Of a stretch of DNA of 64,000 nt, positions 19,352 through 28,150 are shown in pieces (the stretch's first letter is position 1; every line of letters begins with the position of its first letter). The stretch spans positions 434,001 to 498,000 of the forward strand of contig NZ_JAGMTU010000003.1 in the NCBI RefSeq assembly GCF_023703415.1, read 5' to 3'. Below the pieces are notes generated by a model. The model saw only the letters and a program-made list of their open reading frames with translations, was not told the DNA's origin and searched no databases. This DNA comes from Microbacterium sp. USTB-Y. Lineage in GTDB: Bacteria > Actinomycetota > Actinomycetes > Actinomycetales > Microbacteriaceae. The position numbers and the translations under genes are program-made.

Positions 19352-21666
19352 AGGCTGTTGCCCACCACGAAGACGCTCGAGAACGCCATGGCGGCTCCGG
19401 CCAGCATGGGGTTCAGCAGTCCCAGCGCGGCGATCGGGACCGCCGCGACGTTGTACGCGAAGGCCCAGAACAGGTTCGTCTTGATCGTGCCGAGCGTGCG
19501 GCGGGAGAGCCGGATCGCGTCGGCCGCCGTGCGCAGGTCGCCGCGCACGAGCGTGATGTCGCTCGCCTCGATCGCGACGTCGGCGCCCGTGCCCATCGCC
19601 ATGCCGAGGTCGGCCGTGGCGAGCGCGGGGGCGTCGTTCACGCCGTCGCCCACCATCGCGACGACGCGCCCCTCGCCCTGAAGCCGAGCGATCACGTCGA
19701 CCTTGCCCTCGGGGAGCACCTCCGCTGACACCACGTCGATGCCCACCTCCGCGGCGATCCGGCGGGCGACCGCCTCGTTGTCTCCCGTGAGCAGGATCGG
19801 GGTGAGTCCGAGCCGCTTGAGCGCGGCGACGGCCTCGGCGCTCGTCGGCTTCACCGTGTCGGCGATCACGACGACGCCGCGGGCGGATCCGTCCCAGCCG
19901 ACCGCGATGACGGTCTTGCCGCCGCCCTCGGCCTCGGCCTTGGCCGCCGCGACCCGCGGGCTCAGGTGCTGCGCCCAGTCCGCGAGCAGGGCCTCCCGCC
20001 CGACGAGCACGGCGTGACCGTCGACGACGCCCTGCACGCCGCGACCCGGGATGTTCTCGAAGGACTCGACGGGCGGAACCGGTCCCGCACCCGCCGCCGC
20101 ACGGGCCACGGCCTGCGCGATCGGGTGCTCGGAGGCGGCCTCGACGGCGCCCGCCAGACGCAGCAGCTCGGCGGGATCCGTACCGTCCTCGACGATGACG
20201 TCGGTGACCTCCATCCGGCCGCTCGTCACCGTCCCGGTCTTGTCGAGCACGATCGTGTCGACCTTGCGGGTGGACTCCAGCACCTCCGGACCCTTGATCA
20301 GGATCCCGAGCTGCGCACCGCGACCGGTCCCGACGAGCAACGCCGTGGGGGTCGCCAGGCCGAGGGCGCACGGGCATGCGATCACGAGCACCGCCACCGC
20401 GGCCGTGAACGCCGCCGTCGCGGGGAACCCCGCGCCGAGCCAGGCCCCGAGCGTCACCACGGCGATCGCGATCACGATCGGCACGAACACTCCGCTGATC
20501 CGGTCCGCGAGGCGCTGCACCTCGGCCTTGCCGGTCTGCGCATCCTCGACGAGGCGCGCCATCTGCGCGAGCTGCGTGTCGGATCCGATCCGCGTGGCAC
20601 GCACGACGAGGCGCCCGCCCGCGTTGACCGTGGCTCCGGCCACGGCATCGCCCGCGCCGACCTCGACGGGCACGGACTCGCCGGTGAGCATCGAGGCGTC
20701 GACCGCCGACGTCCCGGAGACGATGACGCCGTCGGTCGCGATCTTCTCCCCCGGTCGCACCACGAACTCGTCGCCGACGACGAGCTGCGCGATCGGGATC
20801 CGCACCTCCTCGGTCCGCACGGCGGTCTGCGCCGACGCACTCCCCGCGTCCGAACCCGCGCCCCCGGGCACCGCGCCCGCGTCCGCCGCCTCCGGGGCAG
20901 CGCCCCCGGCCCCTGCGCCCGCCGAAGCGCGCAGCACCGCCACGTCCTTGGCGCCGAGTTCGAGCAGCGCGCGCAGCGCCGCTCCCGCCCGCCGCTTGGA
21001 GCGCTTCTCGAAGTACCGTCCGGCCAGGATGAACACGGTCACGCCCGCACCCACCTCGAGGTAGATGTTGCTGCTGCCGTCACCGGCCTGCAGAGCGAAC
21101 GAGAACTCGTGCCGCATGCCCGGCATGCCGGCCGTGCCGAGGAAGAGGGCGTACAGCGACCAGCCGAAAGCGGCCAGCGTCCCCATCGAGATGAGGGTGT
21201 CCATGGTCGCGGCGCCGTGGCGCAGGTTCAGCCAGGCGGCGCGGTGGAACGGCCAGGCGCCCCACACGATCACCGGCGCGGCGAGCGCGAGCGAGGCCCA
21301 TTGCCAGTTGGTGAACTGCAGCGCCGGGATCATCGCCATCGCGATGACGGGCACGGCCAGCACCGCGCTGACGACGAGACGGGTGCGCAGGGAGCGCAGC
21401 TCGGGGTCGTCCGCCGTAGGGGCATCGCCGGCCGGCGGCTCCGCGACCGGCGGCGCGGGGAGCACCGCGGAGTAGCCGATGTCCTCGACCTGTGCGATGA
21501 GCGTCGCGGGGTCGAAGCCGTCCGGCAGGTCGACCCTCGCCTTCTCGGTCGCGTAGTTCACCGTGGCGGTGACGCCGTCGATCCGGTTGAGCGTCTTCTC
21601 GATGCGGTTGGCGCAGGAGGCGCACGTCATCCCGCCGATCTCGAGCTCCACGCTGTTCGCGTTCAT
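19330..21666 (-). CDS. copA: Copper-translocating P1B-type ATPase
   Basis: The 778-residue pump exports Cu+ from the cytosol. An N-terminal HMA domain has GMTCASC (Cys15, Cys18); the membrane CPC ([13 protein letters not shown]), the phosphorylation site DKTGT (Asp475), the [11 protein letters not shown] motif and [10 protein letters not shown] are all present. An Ala/Gly/Pro-rich insertion of about 40 residues follows the sequence [11 protein letters not shown] and is unusual but probably a loop. The ATG at 21666 has AGGAGATG upstream. It is the third gene after copZ and the His-rich secreted protein. Confidence 0.95.
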   Translation of the reverse strand: MNANSVELEIGGMTCASCANRIEKTLNRIDGVTATVNYATEKARVDLPDGFDPATLIAQVEDIGYSAVLPAPPVAEPPAGDAPTADDPELRSLRTRLVVSAVLAVPVIAMAMIPALQFTNWQWASLALAAPVIVWGAWPFHRAAWLNLRHGAATMDTLISMGTLAAFGWSLYALFLGTAGMPGMRHEFSFALQAGDGSSNIYLEVGAGVTVFILAGRYFEKRSKRRAGAALRALLELGAKDVAVLRASAGAGAGGAAPEAADAGAVPGGAGSDAGSASAQTAVRTEEVRIPIAQLVVGDEFVVRPGEKIATDGVIVSGTSAVDASMLTGESVPVEVGAGDAVAGATVNAGGRLVVRATRIGSDTQLAQMARLVEDAQTGKAEVQRLADRISGVFVPIVIAIAVVTLGAWLGAGFPATAAFTAAVAVLVIACPCALGLATPTALLVGTGRGAQLGILIKGPEVLESTRKVDTIVLDKTGTVTSGRMEVTDVIVEDGTDPAELLRLAGAVEAASEHPIAQAVARAAAGAGPVPPVESFENIPGRGVQGVVDGHAVLVGREALLADWAQHLSPRVAAAKAEAEGGGKTVIAVGWDGSARGVVVIADTVKPTSAEAVAALKRLGLTPILLTGDNEAVARRIAAEVGIDVVSAEVLPEGKVDVIARLQGEGRVVAMVGDGVNDAPALATADLGMAMGTGADVAIEASDITLVRGDLRTAADAIRLSRRTLGTIKTNLFWAFAYNVAAVPIAALGLLNPMLAGAAMAFSSVFVVGNSLRLRRFR

Positions 21667-21704
21667 GGGTGCATCTCCTTCCGGGGTCGGTCGGCTTCGA
21701 GGGG

Positions 21705-22682
21705 TCAGTGCTGGTGGGTCGCGGTCTCGGCGCCGTGCGCATCCAGGACGAACGCCGCGGTGTGCACGGATCCGGAGGCCAGGAAGTCGAAATAGAGCAG
21801 GTAGCGGCCGGCGGTGGGCACGTGCGCGCCGAACCGGACCTCGGGGCCGGAGGTCGCGTCCGGACCGGTCGGTGCGGCGCCCTCGGGGTGCACGTGCAGG
21901 TAGGCGAGGTCGCCTTCGCGCAGCGCGACCAGATGCCCGAAAGCCCCGAGGTACGGCTGCAGCGTCGTGACGGGCTCGCCGTCGCGCCGGACCGTCACGG
22001 TGAGCTCGGAGCCGGATCCGGCGACGAGATCGCCCGCGATGCTGACGTCGAAGCCATCGACGCTCGTCCGGGTGCTCGTCGCAGGGACGACGGGCGCGAA
22101 GGATCCGGCGACCTCGACCGTTCGCGAGAGCGTGATCGGATCCGCCTCCGTCCCCTGAGGCTCGCGCAGGGCCGCGAAGTCGGCGAACACCCGGTACGAG
22201 CCGGCGGCGCTCCAGGACCACGGGATGCTCCAGGTGCCGGTGGCCGCGTCGAGAACGGGGTGCACGTGCCGGAACTGCGCGCCGTCGCTGCGGACGACGA
22301 TGAGGTGCAGGTCCTTCTCGTGCTGTGGCGCGTAGGCGGTGAGCGGGGTTCCCGATGAGTCCAGGATCCGGAAGCTCAGCGTCCCCTGCTCCCCCACCGC
22401 GGCCGGCGCGGAGACCGGATCCAGCGTGTACCCGCCGGCGGCGAGCGACACGCCCGCAGTCGACGCGGCCGCCTGTGCGCCCTGGTCGGCGCCCGTCTGC
22501 GGCGCGCTGCCGTGCGCGTCGTGCCCGTTCATGCTCTTCTCCTCCTGCTGAGTTCCCTGCTCGTGCTGAGTGCTCTGCGCCGCGGCGTCTCGCGGGGCGA
22601 CGAGCGCCGCGACGCCGAAGGCCACGGCGAACGCCGCCGCGAGCCCGGCGCCGTAGAGACTCAGTCGTCCCGCGGTGTTCAT
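21705..22682 (-). CDS. Secreted or membrane-anchored His-rich protein of the copper operon
   Basis: The 325-residue protein starts with an N-terminal hydrophobic segment (about residues 8-30) acting as signal peptide or anchor, then a His/Gln-rich stretch, then two beta-rich domains. His clusters LHLIVV...FRHVHP and YLHVHPEGA, and a C-terminal ATHQH, could bind copper extracellularly. I know this type of protein as a common companion of actinobacterial copper operons, but its biochemical role is not established. Its ATG shares a base with the copZ stop, so translation is coupled. Confidence 0.82.
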   Translation of the reverse strand: MNTAGRLSLYGAGLAAAFAVAFGVAALVAPRDAAAQSTQHEQGTQQEEKSMNGHDAHGSAPQTGADQGAQAAASTAGVSLAAGGYTLDPVSAPAAVGEQGTLSFRILDSSGTPLTAYAPQHEKDLHLIVVRSDGAQFRHVHPVLDAATGTWSIPWSWSAAGSYRVFADFAALREPQGTEADPITLSRTVEVAGSFAPVVPATSTRTSVDGFDVSIAGDLVAGSGSELTVTVRRDGEPVTTLQPYLGAFGHLVALREGDLAYLHVHPEGAAPTGPDATSGPEVRFGAHVPTAGRYLLYFDFLASGSVHTAAFVLDAHGAETATHQH

Positions 22683-22891
22683 CAGGCCCGGACCGCCCGG
22701 TAGCCCGCCTCGTCGACGGCCGCGAAGACGCTCGCGTCCTCGAGCGGGGCGCTCGCCGTGATCCGGAGCGAGCCGTCGGCGGCGCTCACCTCGACGGCGT
22801 CGACGCCGGCGATCTTGCCGACCTCGCGGCGCACGGACATCTCGCAGTGCCCGCAGGTCATCCCGGTCACCTGGTATTCGGTCGTGGTCAT
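22682..22891 (-). CDS. copZ: Copper chaperone (HMA domain)
   Basis: This 69-residue protein is a single HMA domain with MTCGHC (Cys13 and Cys16), followed by the ferredoxin-like fold expected of CopZ; the mid-region [10 protein letters not shown] and C-terminal [10 protein letters not shown] are typical. It binds Cu+ in the cytosol and hands it to CopA. AAGGAG lies about 6 nt before the ATG at 22891. It is the first gene of the operon, directly behind two palindromes resembling CsoR sites. Confidence 0.93.
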   Translation of the reverse strand: MTTTEYQVTGMTCGHCEMSVRREVGKIAGVDAVEVSAADGSLRITASAPLEDASVFAAVDEAGYRAVRA

Positions 22892-22907
22892 GTCGTCTCC
22901 TTCGGTC

Positions 22908-22959
22908 GATACCCCGTCCGGGTATCCGATATCGACAACCATATACCCCCTGGGGGTAT
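22908..22959. promoter_or_regulatory. Two CsoR-like palindromes ahead of the copper operon
   Basis: GATACCCCGTCCGGGTATC (22908-22926) and ATACCCCCTGGGGGTAT (22943-22959) are inverted repeats with central G/C tracts flanked by AT, the form recognised by CsoR-family Cu(I) repressors. The first lies 16 bp before the copZ start. No csoR gene is present in the window, so the regulator must be encoded elsewhere. Confidence 0.72.
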
Positions 22960-23041
22960 TCCGCATCCGTCGAGAATGCCGCATCGCAAGGCAGCGCCCG
23001 CGGATCCGGGAGCTGCACCGGCACGTCGCACCGGTCCGGGA

Positions 23042-23620
23042 TCAGTGCAGCGCGCCGTCCGCCTCGACCACGCGCCATGCGTGCAGGCGCACGGCGAGGC
23101 CGGCCCGCGTCGGCGCGCAGACGAACGGACCCGCCTCGGCGGTGACCCCGGCCGGGAAGGGCAACACGCGCACCAGCTGGAGGGGCTGCCCCGAGAGGCC
23201 GGCGCGTACGGTGAGCGCGTCCGCCCCGCGACTGACCCGCACCTGGATCCGGCGGTCCGCCCACTCCGGCACCGGCGCGAGCGACCAGTCCGACATCCCG
23301 TCGGTGACGACGGCGCCGACCTGCGGCCGCCCGTCCGCGAACTCGACGCCGGCCTTGACCCAGCGCTCCGCCGAGACGCGCACGAAGACGCCCGCCTGAT
23401 CGAACTGCTCGGAGAACGCCGCCGTGAACTCCACCTCCACAGCGGTGCCCACGGCGAACGACACAAGGAGCGCATGCTCGCTGTCGTGCACGAAGCCGTA
23501 GGACGTGACCCGCCATGCATCGCTGCCCTCGACGGCCGTGACGACGAGGTCGCCGTGCTCTTCCGCCGTCCCCGCGGGATCGTGGGTCCAGCGTCCGTCC
23601 GACCAGGCGATGTCCGTCAT
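23042..23620 (-). CDS. DUF1349 concanavalin-like protein
   Basis: The 192-residue protein matches the pattern of DUF1349: GSDAWRVTSYGFVHDSEHAL, then FDQAGVFVRVSAERWVKAGVEF and DWSLAPVP. The fold is a beta-sandwich related to concanavalin-like lectins; members may bind carbohydrates, but no function is proven. No signal peptide is visible. TAGCCT lies exactly 6 nt before the ATG at 23620 (23627-23632), suggesting leaderless transcription. It is divergent from the multi-TM membrane protein. Confidence 0.85.
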   Translation of the reverse strand: MTDIAWSDGRWTHDPAGTAEEHGDLVVTAVEGSDAWRVTSYGFVHDSEHALLVSFAVGTAVEVEFTAAFSEQFDQAGVFVRVSAERWVKAGVEFADGRPQVGAVVTDGMSDWSLAPVPEWADRRIQVRVSRGADALTVRAGLSGQPLQLVRVLPFPAGVTAEAGPFVCAPTRAGLAVRLHAWRVVEADGALH

Positions 23621-23684
23621 GACCTCAGGCTACGGGCACGGCGGCGGCCGGGCGGGCCCCGTCGGTGCGGGTAGTCTCGGCTCC

Positions 23685-24923
23685 ATGTCCGACGGAACCG
23701 CCGACCTCGCCGCGGTCGCCGCACCGGTCAGCGCCCGCGCCCGGCAGCGCGCCGCGGATCGCTGGTTCCGCGAGCAGGGGCTGCCGACCTTCGTGCCGCT
23801 GCGGCGCTGGTTCACCGACCTGCCACGCCGCGTCGCTCCGCTGGTGACCGCGGTCACCCTGACCGCCGCGCTGCTCTCGGGGATGGGCGAGGGGATCGAT
23901 GCGATCGCGGCGCTCCTGCCCGACGACGAGTGGGCGCTGCTGGGGATCGTGCTGCTGTTCCTCGCCCTCACCGCGGTCATCGCGTGGGCCGGGTTCCGGC
24001 TCATCCGCGCGGCGCTGCGCCGGCTCTCCGCCCCGTCCGGCACCGCGGTCGCGGGGATCGTGATCGCGATCTGCCTGGTCGCGCTCATCGTGGGCGGCTA
24101 TCTGCTGAAGCCGGCGGCTCTGGTCGCCCCGGTGATCGAGGGGCTCGCCCTCGTCGCCGTCTGCATGCTGGCCACGGGCGCCGGCGGCGGTGCGCTGCTC
24201 TCCTGGGGCAGCCGCCTCGCGGTGCGCAACGTCTCGGCGGTCGGGCACATGGCATCGATCGCGCTCCCCGTCATCCTGATGCTCGTGGTCTTCGCGTTCT
24301 TCTCCGCCGAGGTCTGGCAGATGAGCTCGGCGCTGCCCTGGGGATCCATCGCGCTCGTCGGCGCCGTCGTCGCGGCGCTCGCGCTCATCGTGGTCCTGCG
24401 GGTGTGCGCGTCCGAGATCGACGAGATCAGGCAGACCCTCACCCCCGAGGAGCGCGCCGCCCTGCTCGTCGGCACCCCCATCGCGCGCGAGGGATCCGCA
24501 TCGGCGCCGTCCGCGCCGCTGCGCTTCGTCCAGCGCTTCAACGTGATGCTCGTGATGGCGGTCGCCCAGCTCATGCAGGCCGTGCTGTTCGCGGCGATGC
24601 TCTGGGCGCTGCTCGTGCTCATCGGCGGCATCGCCATCCCGGTCGGGGTCGTCGAGCTGTGGGTGGGACCGGGAACGCCCGCCCACCCCCTGCACGTGGA
24701 GCGCCTGGCGATCGGCGGCGCGACGCTCCCGATCACGATGAATCTCGTCAAGACGGCGGCGCTGATGTCGATCATCTCCTCGCTGCCGTTCGTCCTGTCG
24801 GCGGTGAGCGAGCAGCGCTACCGCGAGCGCTTCTTCGATCCGATCATGGCCGACATGCGGCGCGCGATCGTCGTGCGCGACGTGCTCATGGCGCGCACCC
24901 GCGGAGGCCGGGCGGCCGGCTGA
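23685..24923 (+). CDS. Multi-pass membrane protein of unknown function (412 aa)
   Basis: The 412-residue protein has a basic amphipathic N-terminal segment (residues 15-50, [15 protein letters not shown]) and eight or nine hydrophobic helices. A cytoplasmic loop EIDEIRQTLTPEERAALLVG separates two halves and the C-terminus is basic. I do not recognise the family; no transporter signature is clear. TAGTCT lies 7 nt before the ATG at 23685, indicating a leaderless start. It is followed by the small P-loop kinase-like gene 60 bp later. Confidence 0.78.
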   Translation: MSDGTADLAAVAAPVSARARQRAADRWFREQGLPTFVPLRRWFTDLPRRVAPLVTAVTLTAALLSGMGEGIDAIAALLPDDEWALLGIVLLFLALTAVIAWAGFRLIRAALRRLSAPSGTAVAGIVIAICLVALIVGGYLLKPAALVAPVIEGLALVAVCMLATGAGGGALLSWGSRLAVRNVSAVGHMASIALPVILMLVVFAFFSAEVWQMSSALPWGSIALVGAVVAALALIVVLRVCASEIDEIRQTLTPEERAALLVGTPIAREGSASAPSAPLRFVQRFNVMLVMAVAQLMQAVLFAAMLWALLVLIGGIAIPVGVVELWVGPGTPAHPLHVERLAIGGATLPITMNLVKTAALMSIISSLPFVLSAVSEQRYRERFFDPIMADMRRAIVVRDVLMARTRGGRAAG

Positions 24924-24983
24924 GCCCCGCCCTTGCGGAGTCCGCCCGGCACGCCGCGGCAGGCGGATCCGTAGACTCCGGCC

Positions 24984-25505
24984 ATGCGCATCGTCGTCTC
25001 CGGCACGCACGCGACCGGCAAGAGCACCCTGATCTCCGACTTCGCCCTTCTGCACCCGGGCTTCGCCGTGCTGCCCGATCCCTTCGAGCTCGTGGACGAG
25101 AGCCTCGGATCCGGATCCGTCGTCGCCCAGCTCAGGGTCAGCGCCGAGCGCCTCCTCGATCCCGCTCTTCCGAGCGCCGTGATCGCGGAGCGCGGGCCGC
25201 TCGACTTCCTCGCCTACCTCGCCGCGTTCGACGAGCTCGGTCGCTCCGGGACCGCCGCCGGGCTCCTGCGCCGCGAGGCGCCGCTCGCCGCCGAGGCCAT
25301 GCGGAAGGTCGATCTGCTCGTGCTTCTCGGCCCGGAGGACATCGCGGTTCCGGAAGAGGAGGACCCGGAGCTGCGGGACGCGACGGCCGAGGCGCTGCTC
25401 GAGCTCGCCGACGACGAGGACCTCACCGGCGGCACCCGGATCCTGGACCTCTCCGGCGCACCCGCCGTGCGCCTCGCCGCCCTGGAGGCCGCGGTCGCCG
25501 GCTGA
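24984..25505 (+). CDS. P-loop ATPase/kinase-like protein
   Basis: The 173-residue protein starts with a Walker A motif, GTHATGKST (residues 7-15), and carries ERGPLDFLAYL, a nucleoside- or nucleotide-kinase-like DRxxLD equivalent. A LVLLGPEDI strand follows. The pattern suggests an AAA_28/thymidylate-kinase-like enzyme; the substrate is unknown. TAGACT lies exactly 6 nt before the ATG at 24984. It ends in a convergent region containing a perfect 22-bp inverted repeat. Confidence 0.8.
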   Translation: MRIVVSGTHATGKSTLISDFALLHPGFAVLPDPFELVDESLGSGSVVAQLRVSAERLLDPALPSAVIAERGPLDFLAYLAAFDELGRSGTAAGLLRREAPLAAEAMRKVDLLVLLGPEDIAVPEEEDPELRDATAEALLELADDEDLTGGTRILDLSGAPAVRLAALEAAVAG

Positions 25506-25539
25506 GGCGCCGCCTCCGCGACCGCGGCTCCCGCCACTC

Positions 25540-25622
25540 CCCCGAGCACAACGCAGGAGATCCCGTCGCCGTTGGCCTGAACGGACCGCGCAGACACCGC
25601 ATCTCCTGCGTTGTGCTCGGGG
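25540..25622. repeat. Intergenic inverted repeat, GCACAAC-arm family, copy 3
   Basis: A perfect 22-bp inverted repeat has arms at 25540-25561 (containing GAGCACAACGCAGGAGAT) and 25601-25622, around a 39-base spacer. The arm core GCACAACGCAGG matches the GCACAAYTCAGG arms at 2947, 8495 and 41787 at most positions. It lies between converging genes. Confidence 0.82.
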
Positions 25623-25634
25623 CGAACCGGTGGA

Positions 25635-26786
25635 TCAGACGCGCAGCGCCTGCTCCAGGTCGGCGAGCAGGTCGGCGGGATCCTCCAGGCCGACGGAGAG
25701 GCGCACGACCTCGACGGGGACCGCAGCCTCGGTGCCGCGCACGGAGGCGTGGGTCATCGCGTCGGGGTAGTTGACGAGCGACTCCACGCCGCCCAGCGAC
25801 TCGGCGAGCTGGAACACGCGCGTCGACTCGGCGAAGCGCCGCGCAGCCTCCCCCGACTCCAGGGCGACCGAGACGATCCCGCCGAAACCGGACATCTGTC
25901 GCGCGGCGAGCTCGTGGCCGGGGTGCTCGGGCAGCCCCGGGTAGTACACGCGGGCGACGCGCGGATGGGTCACGAGGAACTCGGCGACCGCCTCGGCGTT
26001 GGCGTTGTGCTGGCGCATCCGCACCGGCAGGGTCTTGATGCCGCGCGTGGTGAGCCAGGCGTCGAAGGGTCCGGAGACCGCGCCCACCGCGAACTGCAGG
26101 AAGCCGACCTTCTCGGCCAGTTCGGCGTCATTGAGCACGACCGCCCCGCCGACGACGTCCGAGTGCCCCCCGAGGTACTTCGTCGTCGAGTGCACCACCA
26201 CGTCGGCGCCGAGGGCGAGCGGGCGCTGCAGCGCGGGGGTGGCGAAGGTGTTGTCGACGACGACCACGGATCCTGCGGCGTGGCCGATCTCCGCGAGGGC
26301 GGCGATGTCGGAGATCCGCAGCAGCGGGTTCGACGGCGTCTCGACCCAGAGCACGCGCGGAGCTCTGGCGGCGACCGCGGTCCGGACCGCCTCGGTGTCG
26401 CTCATGTCGACGACCTGCACCGTGACGCCCCAGGCGCCGAGCACCCGCGAGATGAGCCGGAAGGTGCCGCCGTAGACGTCGTTGCCGAGCAGCACGTGGT
26501 CGCCGGGCTGCAGGATCGCGCGGAGCAGGGTGTCCTCCGCGGCGAGGCCGGACGCGAACGAGTAGGCGCGGGCGCCGCCCTCCAGCGCGGCGAGCTGCGC
26601 CTGCAGCGCGTCGCGGGTCGGGTTGCCGCTGCGTCCGTACTCGTACCCCTGGCGGAGGCCCCCGATGCCGTCCTGCAGGAACGTGGTCGACAGGTGCAGC
26701 GGAGGGATCACCGCCCCCGTGTACGGGTCGGCGGCCTGCCCGGCGTGGATGGCGGCGGTGGCGGTCTTGTCGGTCTCGATGGTCAT
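25635..26786 (-). CDS. metB: Cystathionine gamma-synthase/lyase, possible internal start inside the fusion
   Basis: The second half of the fused frame is a full-length 383-residue Cys/Met-metabolism PLP enzyme when read from the ATG at 26786 (MTIETDKTATAAIHAGQ, the usual N-terminus). AAGGGA lies 7 nt upstream, so independent translation is likely possible. Motifs include YEYGRSGNPTRDALQ, the PLP lysine at residue 203 (TTKYLGGHSD) and GFGGIVSV. It makes cystathionine from O-acyl-homoserine and cysteine, or cleaves cystathionine; sequence alone does not decide. It may be produced both alone and as the fusion. Confidence 0.75.
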   Translation of the reverse strand: MTIETDKTATAAIHAGQAADPYTGAVIPPLHLSTTFLQDGIGGLRQGYEYGRSGNPTRDALQAQLAALEGGARAYSFASGLAAEDTLLRAILQPGDHVLLGNDVYGGTFRLISRVLGAWGVTVQVVDMSDTEAVRTAVAARAPRVLWVETPSNPLLRISDIAALAEIGHAAGSVVVVDNTFATPALQRPLALGADVVVHSTTKYLGGHSDVVGGAVVLNDAELAEKVGFLQFAVGAVSGPFDAWLTTRGIKTLPVRMRQHNANAEAVAEFLVTHPRVARVYYPGLPEHPGHELAARQMSGFGGIVSVALESGEAARRFAESTRVFQLAESLGGVESLVNYPDAMTHASVRGTEAAVPVEVVRLSVGLEDPADLLADLEQALRV

Positions 26787-27950
26787 GTCGGATCCCTTCG
26801 GGGTCGGAGCGTTCGTGGTGTCTGCGGGGTCGTTGAGCGAGGGCGGCGCAGCCGAGCCGGAGCTGCCGAGGTCGTTGAGCGAGGACGGCGCAGCCGAGCC
26901 GGAGCCGCCGGGGTCGTTGAGCGAGGACGGCGCAGCCGACCGAGACGAAACGCCGGGGTGCGCAGCGGGCGCAGCCGGCACGGCGAACCCGTTCCCGGTC
27001 ATCCAGTCGTCGTCGTAGAGCTTGTCGAGGTAGCCGCGGCCGTGGTCGGGCAGCAGCACGACCACGACGTCGTGCTCACCCAGCCCTTCCGCGATCCGGA
27101 GGGCGGCGACCACGGCCATGCCGCTGGATCCGCCGACGAGGAGCCCCTCCTCGCGGGCGAGCCGGCGGGTCATCGCGAACGACTCCGCATCCGAGACGCG
27201 CTCGTAGCCATCGACCACGGATCCGTCGAACGTGTCGGGGAGGAAGTCCTCGCCCACTCCCTCCACCAGATAGGAGTGCACCGGACCGCCGGAGTAGAGG
27301 GACCCCTCCGGATCCGCGCCGACGACGCGCACGCGGCCGGCGCTCACCTCCTTGAGGTAGCGGCCGGTGCCGCTGATGGTGCCACCGGTGCCGATGCCCG
27401 CGACGAAGTGGGTGACCCGGCCTTCGGTGTCGGCCCAGATCTCCGGGCCCGTCGACTCGTAGTGCCCCCGCGGCCCGTTCTGGTTCGCGAACTGGTTCGG
27501 GTTGAACGCCCCGGGGATCTCCCGGGCGAGCCGCGCGGCGACCGAGTAGTACGACTCGGGGTGCTCGGGCGGCACCGAGGTGGGCGTGACGACGACCTCG
27601 GCCCCGAAGGCGCGCAGGGTGGCGACCTTGGGTCCGTCGAACTTGTCGGGGACGACGAACACCATGCGGTAGCCCCGTTGCAGGGCGATCAGCGCGAGGC
27701 CGACCCCGGCGTTGCCGCTCGTCGCCTCGACGATCGTTCCGCCCGGCTGGAGCAGACCCTCCCGCTCGGCGGCGTCGACGATCGACCGCGCGATGCGGTC
27801 CTTCGCGGATCCGCCGGGGTTGAAGTACTCGACCTTGGCGAGAACGGTCGCCGTGATGGCCGGCCGTTCGGCGGTCGCGCCGACGACGGAGGAGAGACGG
27901 ACGAGGGGGGTCGCGCCGACGAGATCGGCGACGTGGCTTGCGTAGCGCAC
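25635..27950 (-). CDS. Fused ORF: cystathionine beta-synthase plus cystathionine gamma-synthase/lyase
   Basis: The 771-residue frame contains two complete PLP enzymes of transsulfuration. Residues 1-320 are a fold-type II beta-synthase with PLP lysine Lys50 (NPGGSAKDR), EATSGNAG and GIGTGGTISGTG; the C-terminal CBS-domain pair found in many relatives is absent. Residues 321-388 are a Ser/Ala/Pro/Gly linker with three copies of SAAPSSLND-like sequence. Residues 389-771 are a fold-type I MetB/CGL enzyme with Lys at HSTTKYLGGHSD. The GTG at 27950 has AGGAA about 9 nt upstream. There is no stop between halves. A cysteine-rich leader peptide precedes it. Confidence 0.85.
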   Translation of the reverse strand: MRYASHVADLVGATPLVRLSSVVGATAERPAITATVLAKVEYFNPGGSAKDRIARSIVDAAEREGLLQPGGTIVEATSGNAGVGLALIALQRGYRMVFVVPDKFDGPKVATLRAFGAEVVVTPTSVPPEHPESYYSVAARLAREIPGAFNPNQFANQNGPRGHYESTGPEIWADTEGRVTHFVAGIGTGGTISGTGRYLKEVSAGRVRVVGADPEGSLYSGGPVHSYLVEGVGEDFLPDTFDGSVVDGYERVSDAESFAMTRRLAREEGLLVGGSSGMAVVAALRIAEGLGEHDVVVVLLPDHGRGYLDKLYDDDWMTGNGFAVPAAPAAHPGVSSRSAAPSSLNDPGGSGSAAPSSLNDLGSSGSAAPPSLNDPADTTNAPTPKGSDMTIETDKTATAAIHAGQAADPYTGAVIPPLHLSTTFLQDGIGGLRQGYEYGRSGNPTRDALQAQLAALEGGARAYSFASGLAAEDTLLRAILQPGDHVLLGNDVYGGTFRLISRVLGAWGVTVQVVDMSDTEAVRTAVAARAPRVLWVETPSNPLLRISDIAALAEIGHAAGSVVVVDNTFATPALQRPLALGADVVVHSTTKYLGGHSDVVGGAVVLNDAELAEKVGFLQFAVGAVSGPFDAWLTTRGIKTLPVRMRQHNANAEAVAEFLVTHPRVARVYYPGLPEHPGHELAARQMSGFGGIVSVALESGEAARRFAESTRVFQLAESLGGVESLVNYPDAMTHASVRGTEAAVPVEVVRLSVGLEDPADLLADLEQALRV
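26825..26953. repeat. Tandem copies of a dispersed intergenic repeat, now coding the linker
   Basis: On the minus strand the linker DNA contains a GTTTCGTCTC start and three copies of CTCGCTCAACGACC separated by GGCTCCGGCTCGGCTGCGCC-like spacers, units of about 45 bp. The same elements occur at 51733-51764 in a non-coding gap, which shows this is a dispersed repeat that entered, or expanded in, the space between the two genes. Confidence 0.8.
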
Positions 27951-28011
27951 GGGGGGTGTTCCTGAACGGTCGTCGCGCGAGAGGGCGCGGAGCTGTCTGT
28001 GGTCGTCGAAG

Positions 28012-28028
28012 GAGCGCGGAGGGCGCTC
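28012..28028 (-). promoter_or_regulatory. Hairpin overlapping the leader-peptide stop codon
   Basis: On the minus strand GAGCGC (28023-28028) can pair with GCGCTC (28012-28017) around CCTCC. The 5' arm begins inside the TGA stop of the leader peptide, so ribosome position at the Cys codons could decide whether it forms. It is a candidate attenuator element. Confidence 0.45.
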
Positions 28029-28056
28029 AGAGACAACAACGACAGGTCAGGCTCAC
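28027..28056 (-). CDS. Cysteine-rich leader peptide MSLTCRCCL
   Basis: A nine-codon frame from GTG at 28056 reads MSLTCRCCL with three cysteines in its last five residues, then TGA at 28027-28029. TATGCT lies exactly 6 nt upstream of the GTG, so the transcript would start at the initiation codon (leaderless). It sits 76 bp ahead of the transsulfuration ORF. Short leaderless peptides rich in cysteine are known upstream of sulfur-metabolism genes in mycobacteria, where ribosome stalling at Cys codons controls the downstream genes. Here the target enzymes are part of cysteine metabolism, which fits. Confidence 0.75.
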   Translation of the reverse strand: MSLTCRCCL

Positions 28057-28062
28057 GCGGCC

Positions 28063-28068
28063 AGCATA
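28063..28068 (-). promoter_or_regulatory. -10 hexamer of the leader-peptide transcript
   Basis: TATGCT on the minus strand, followed by GGCCGC and the GTG of the leader peptide. No convincing -35 is seen 17 bp upstream. Confidence 0.6.
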
Positions 28069-28150
28069 CGCCTCGGGATCCGGATCCGATTCCCGCGGCG
28101 TAACAGTGGCAGTAACAGAGGCGCAGTCCGCGCACGCCCGATAGGCAGGG

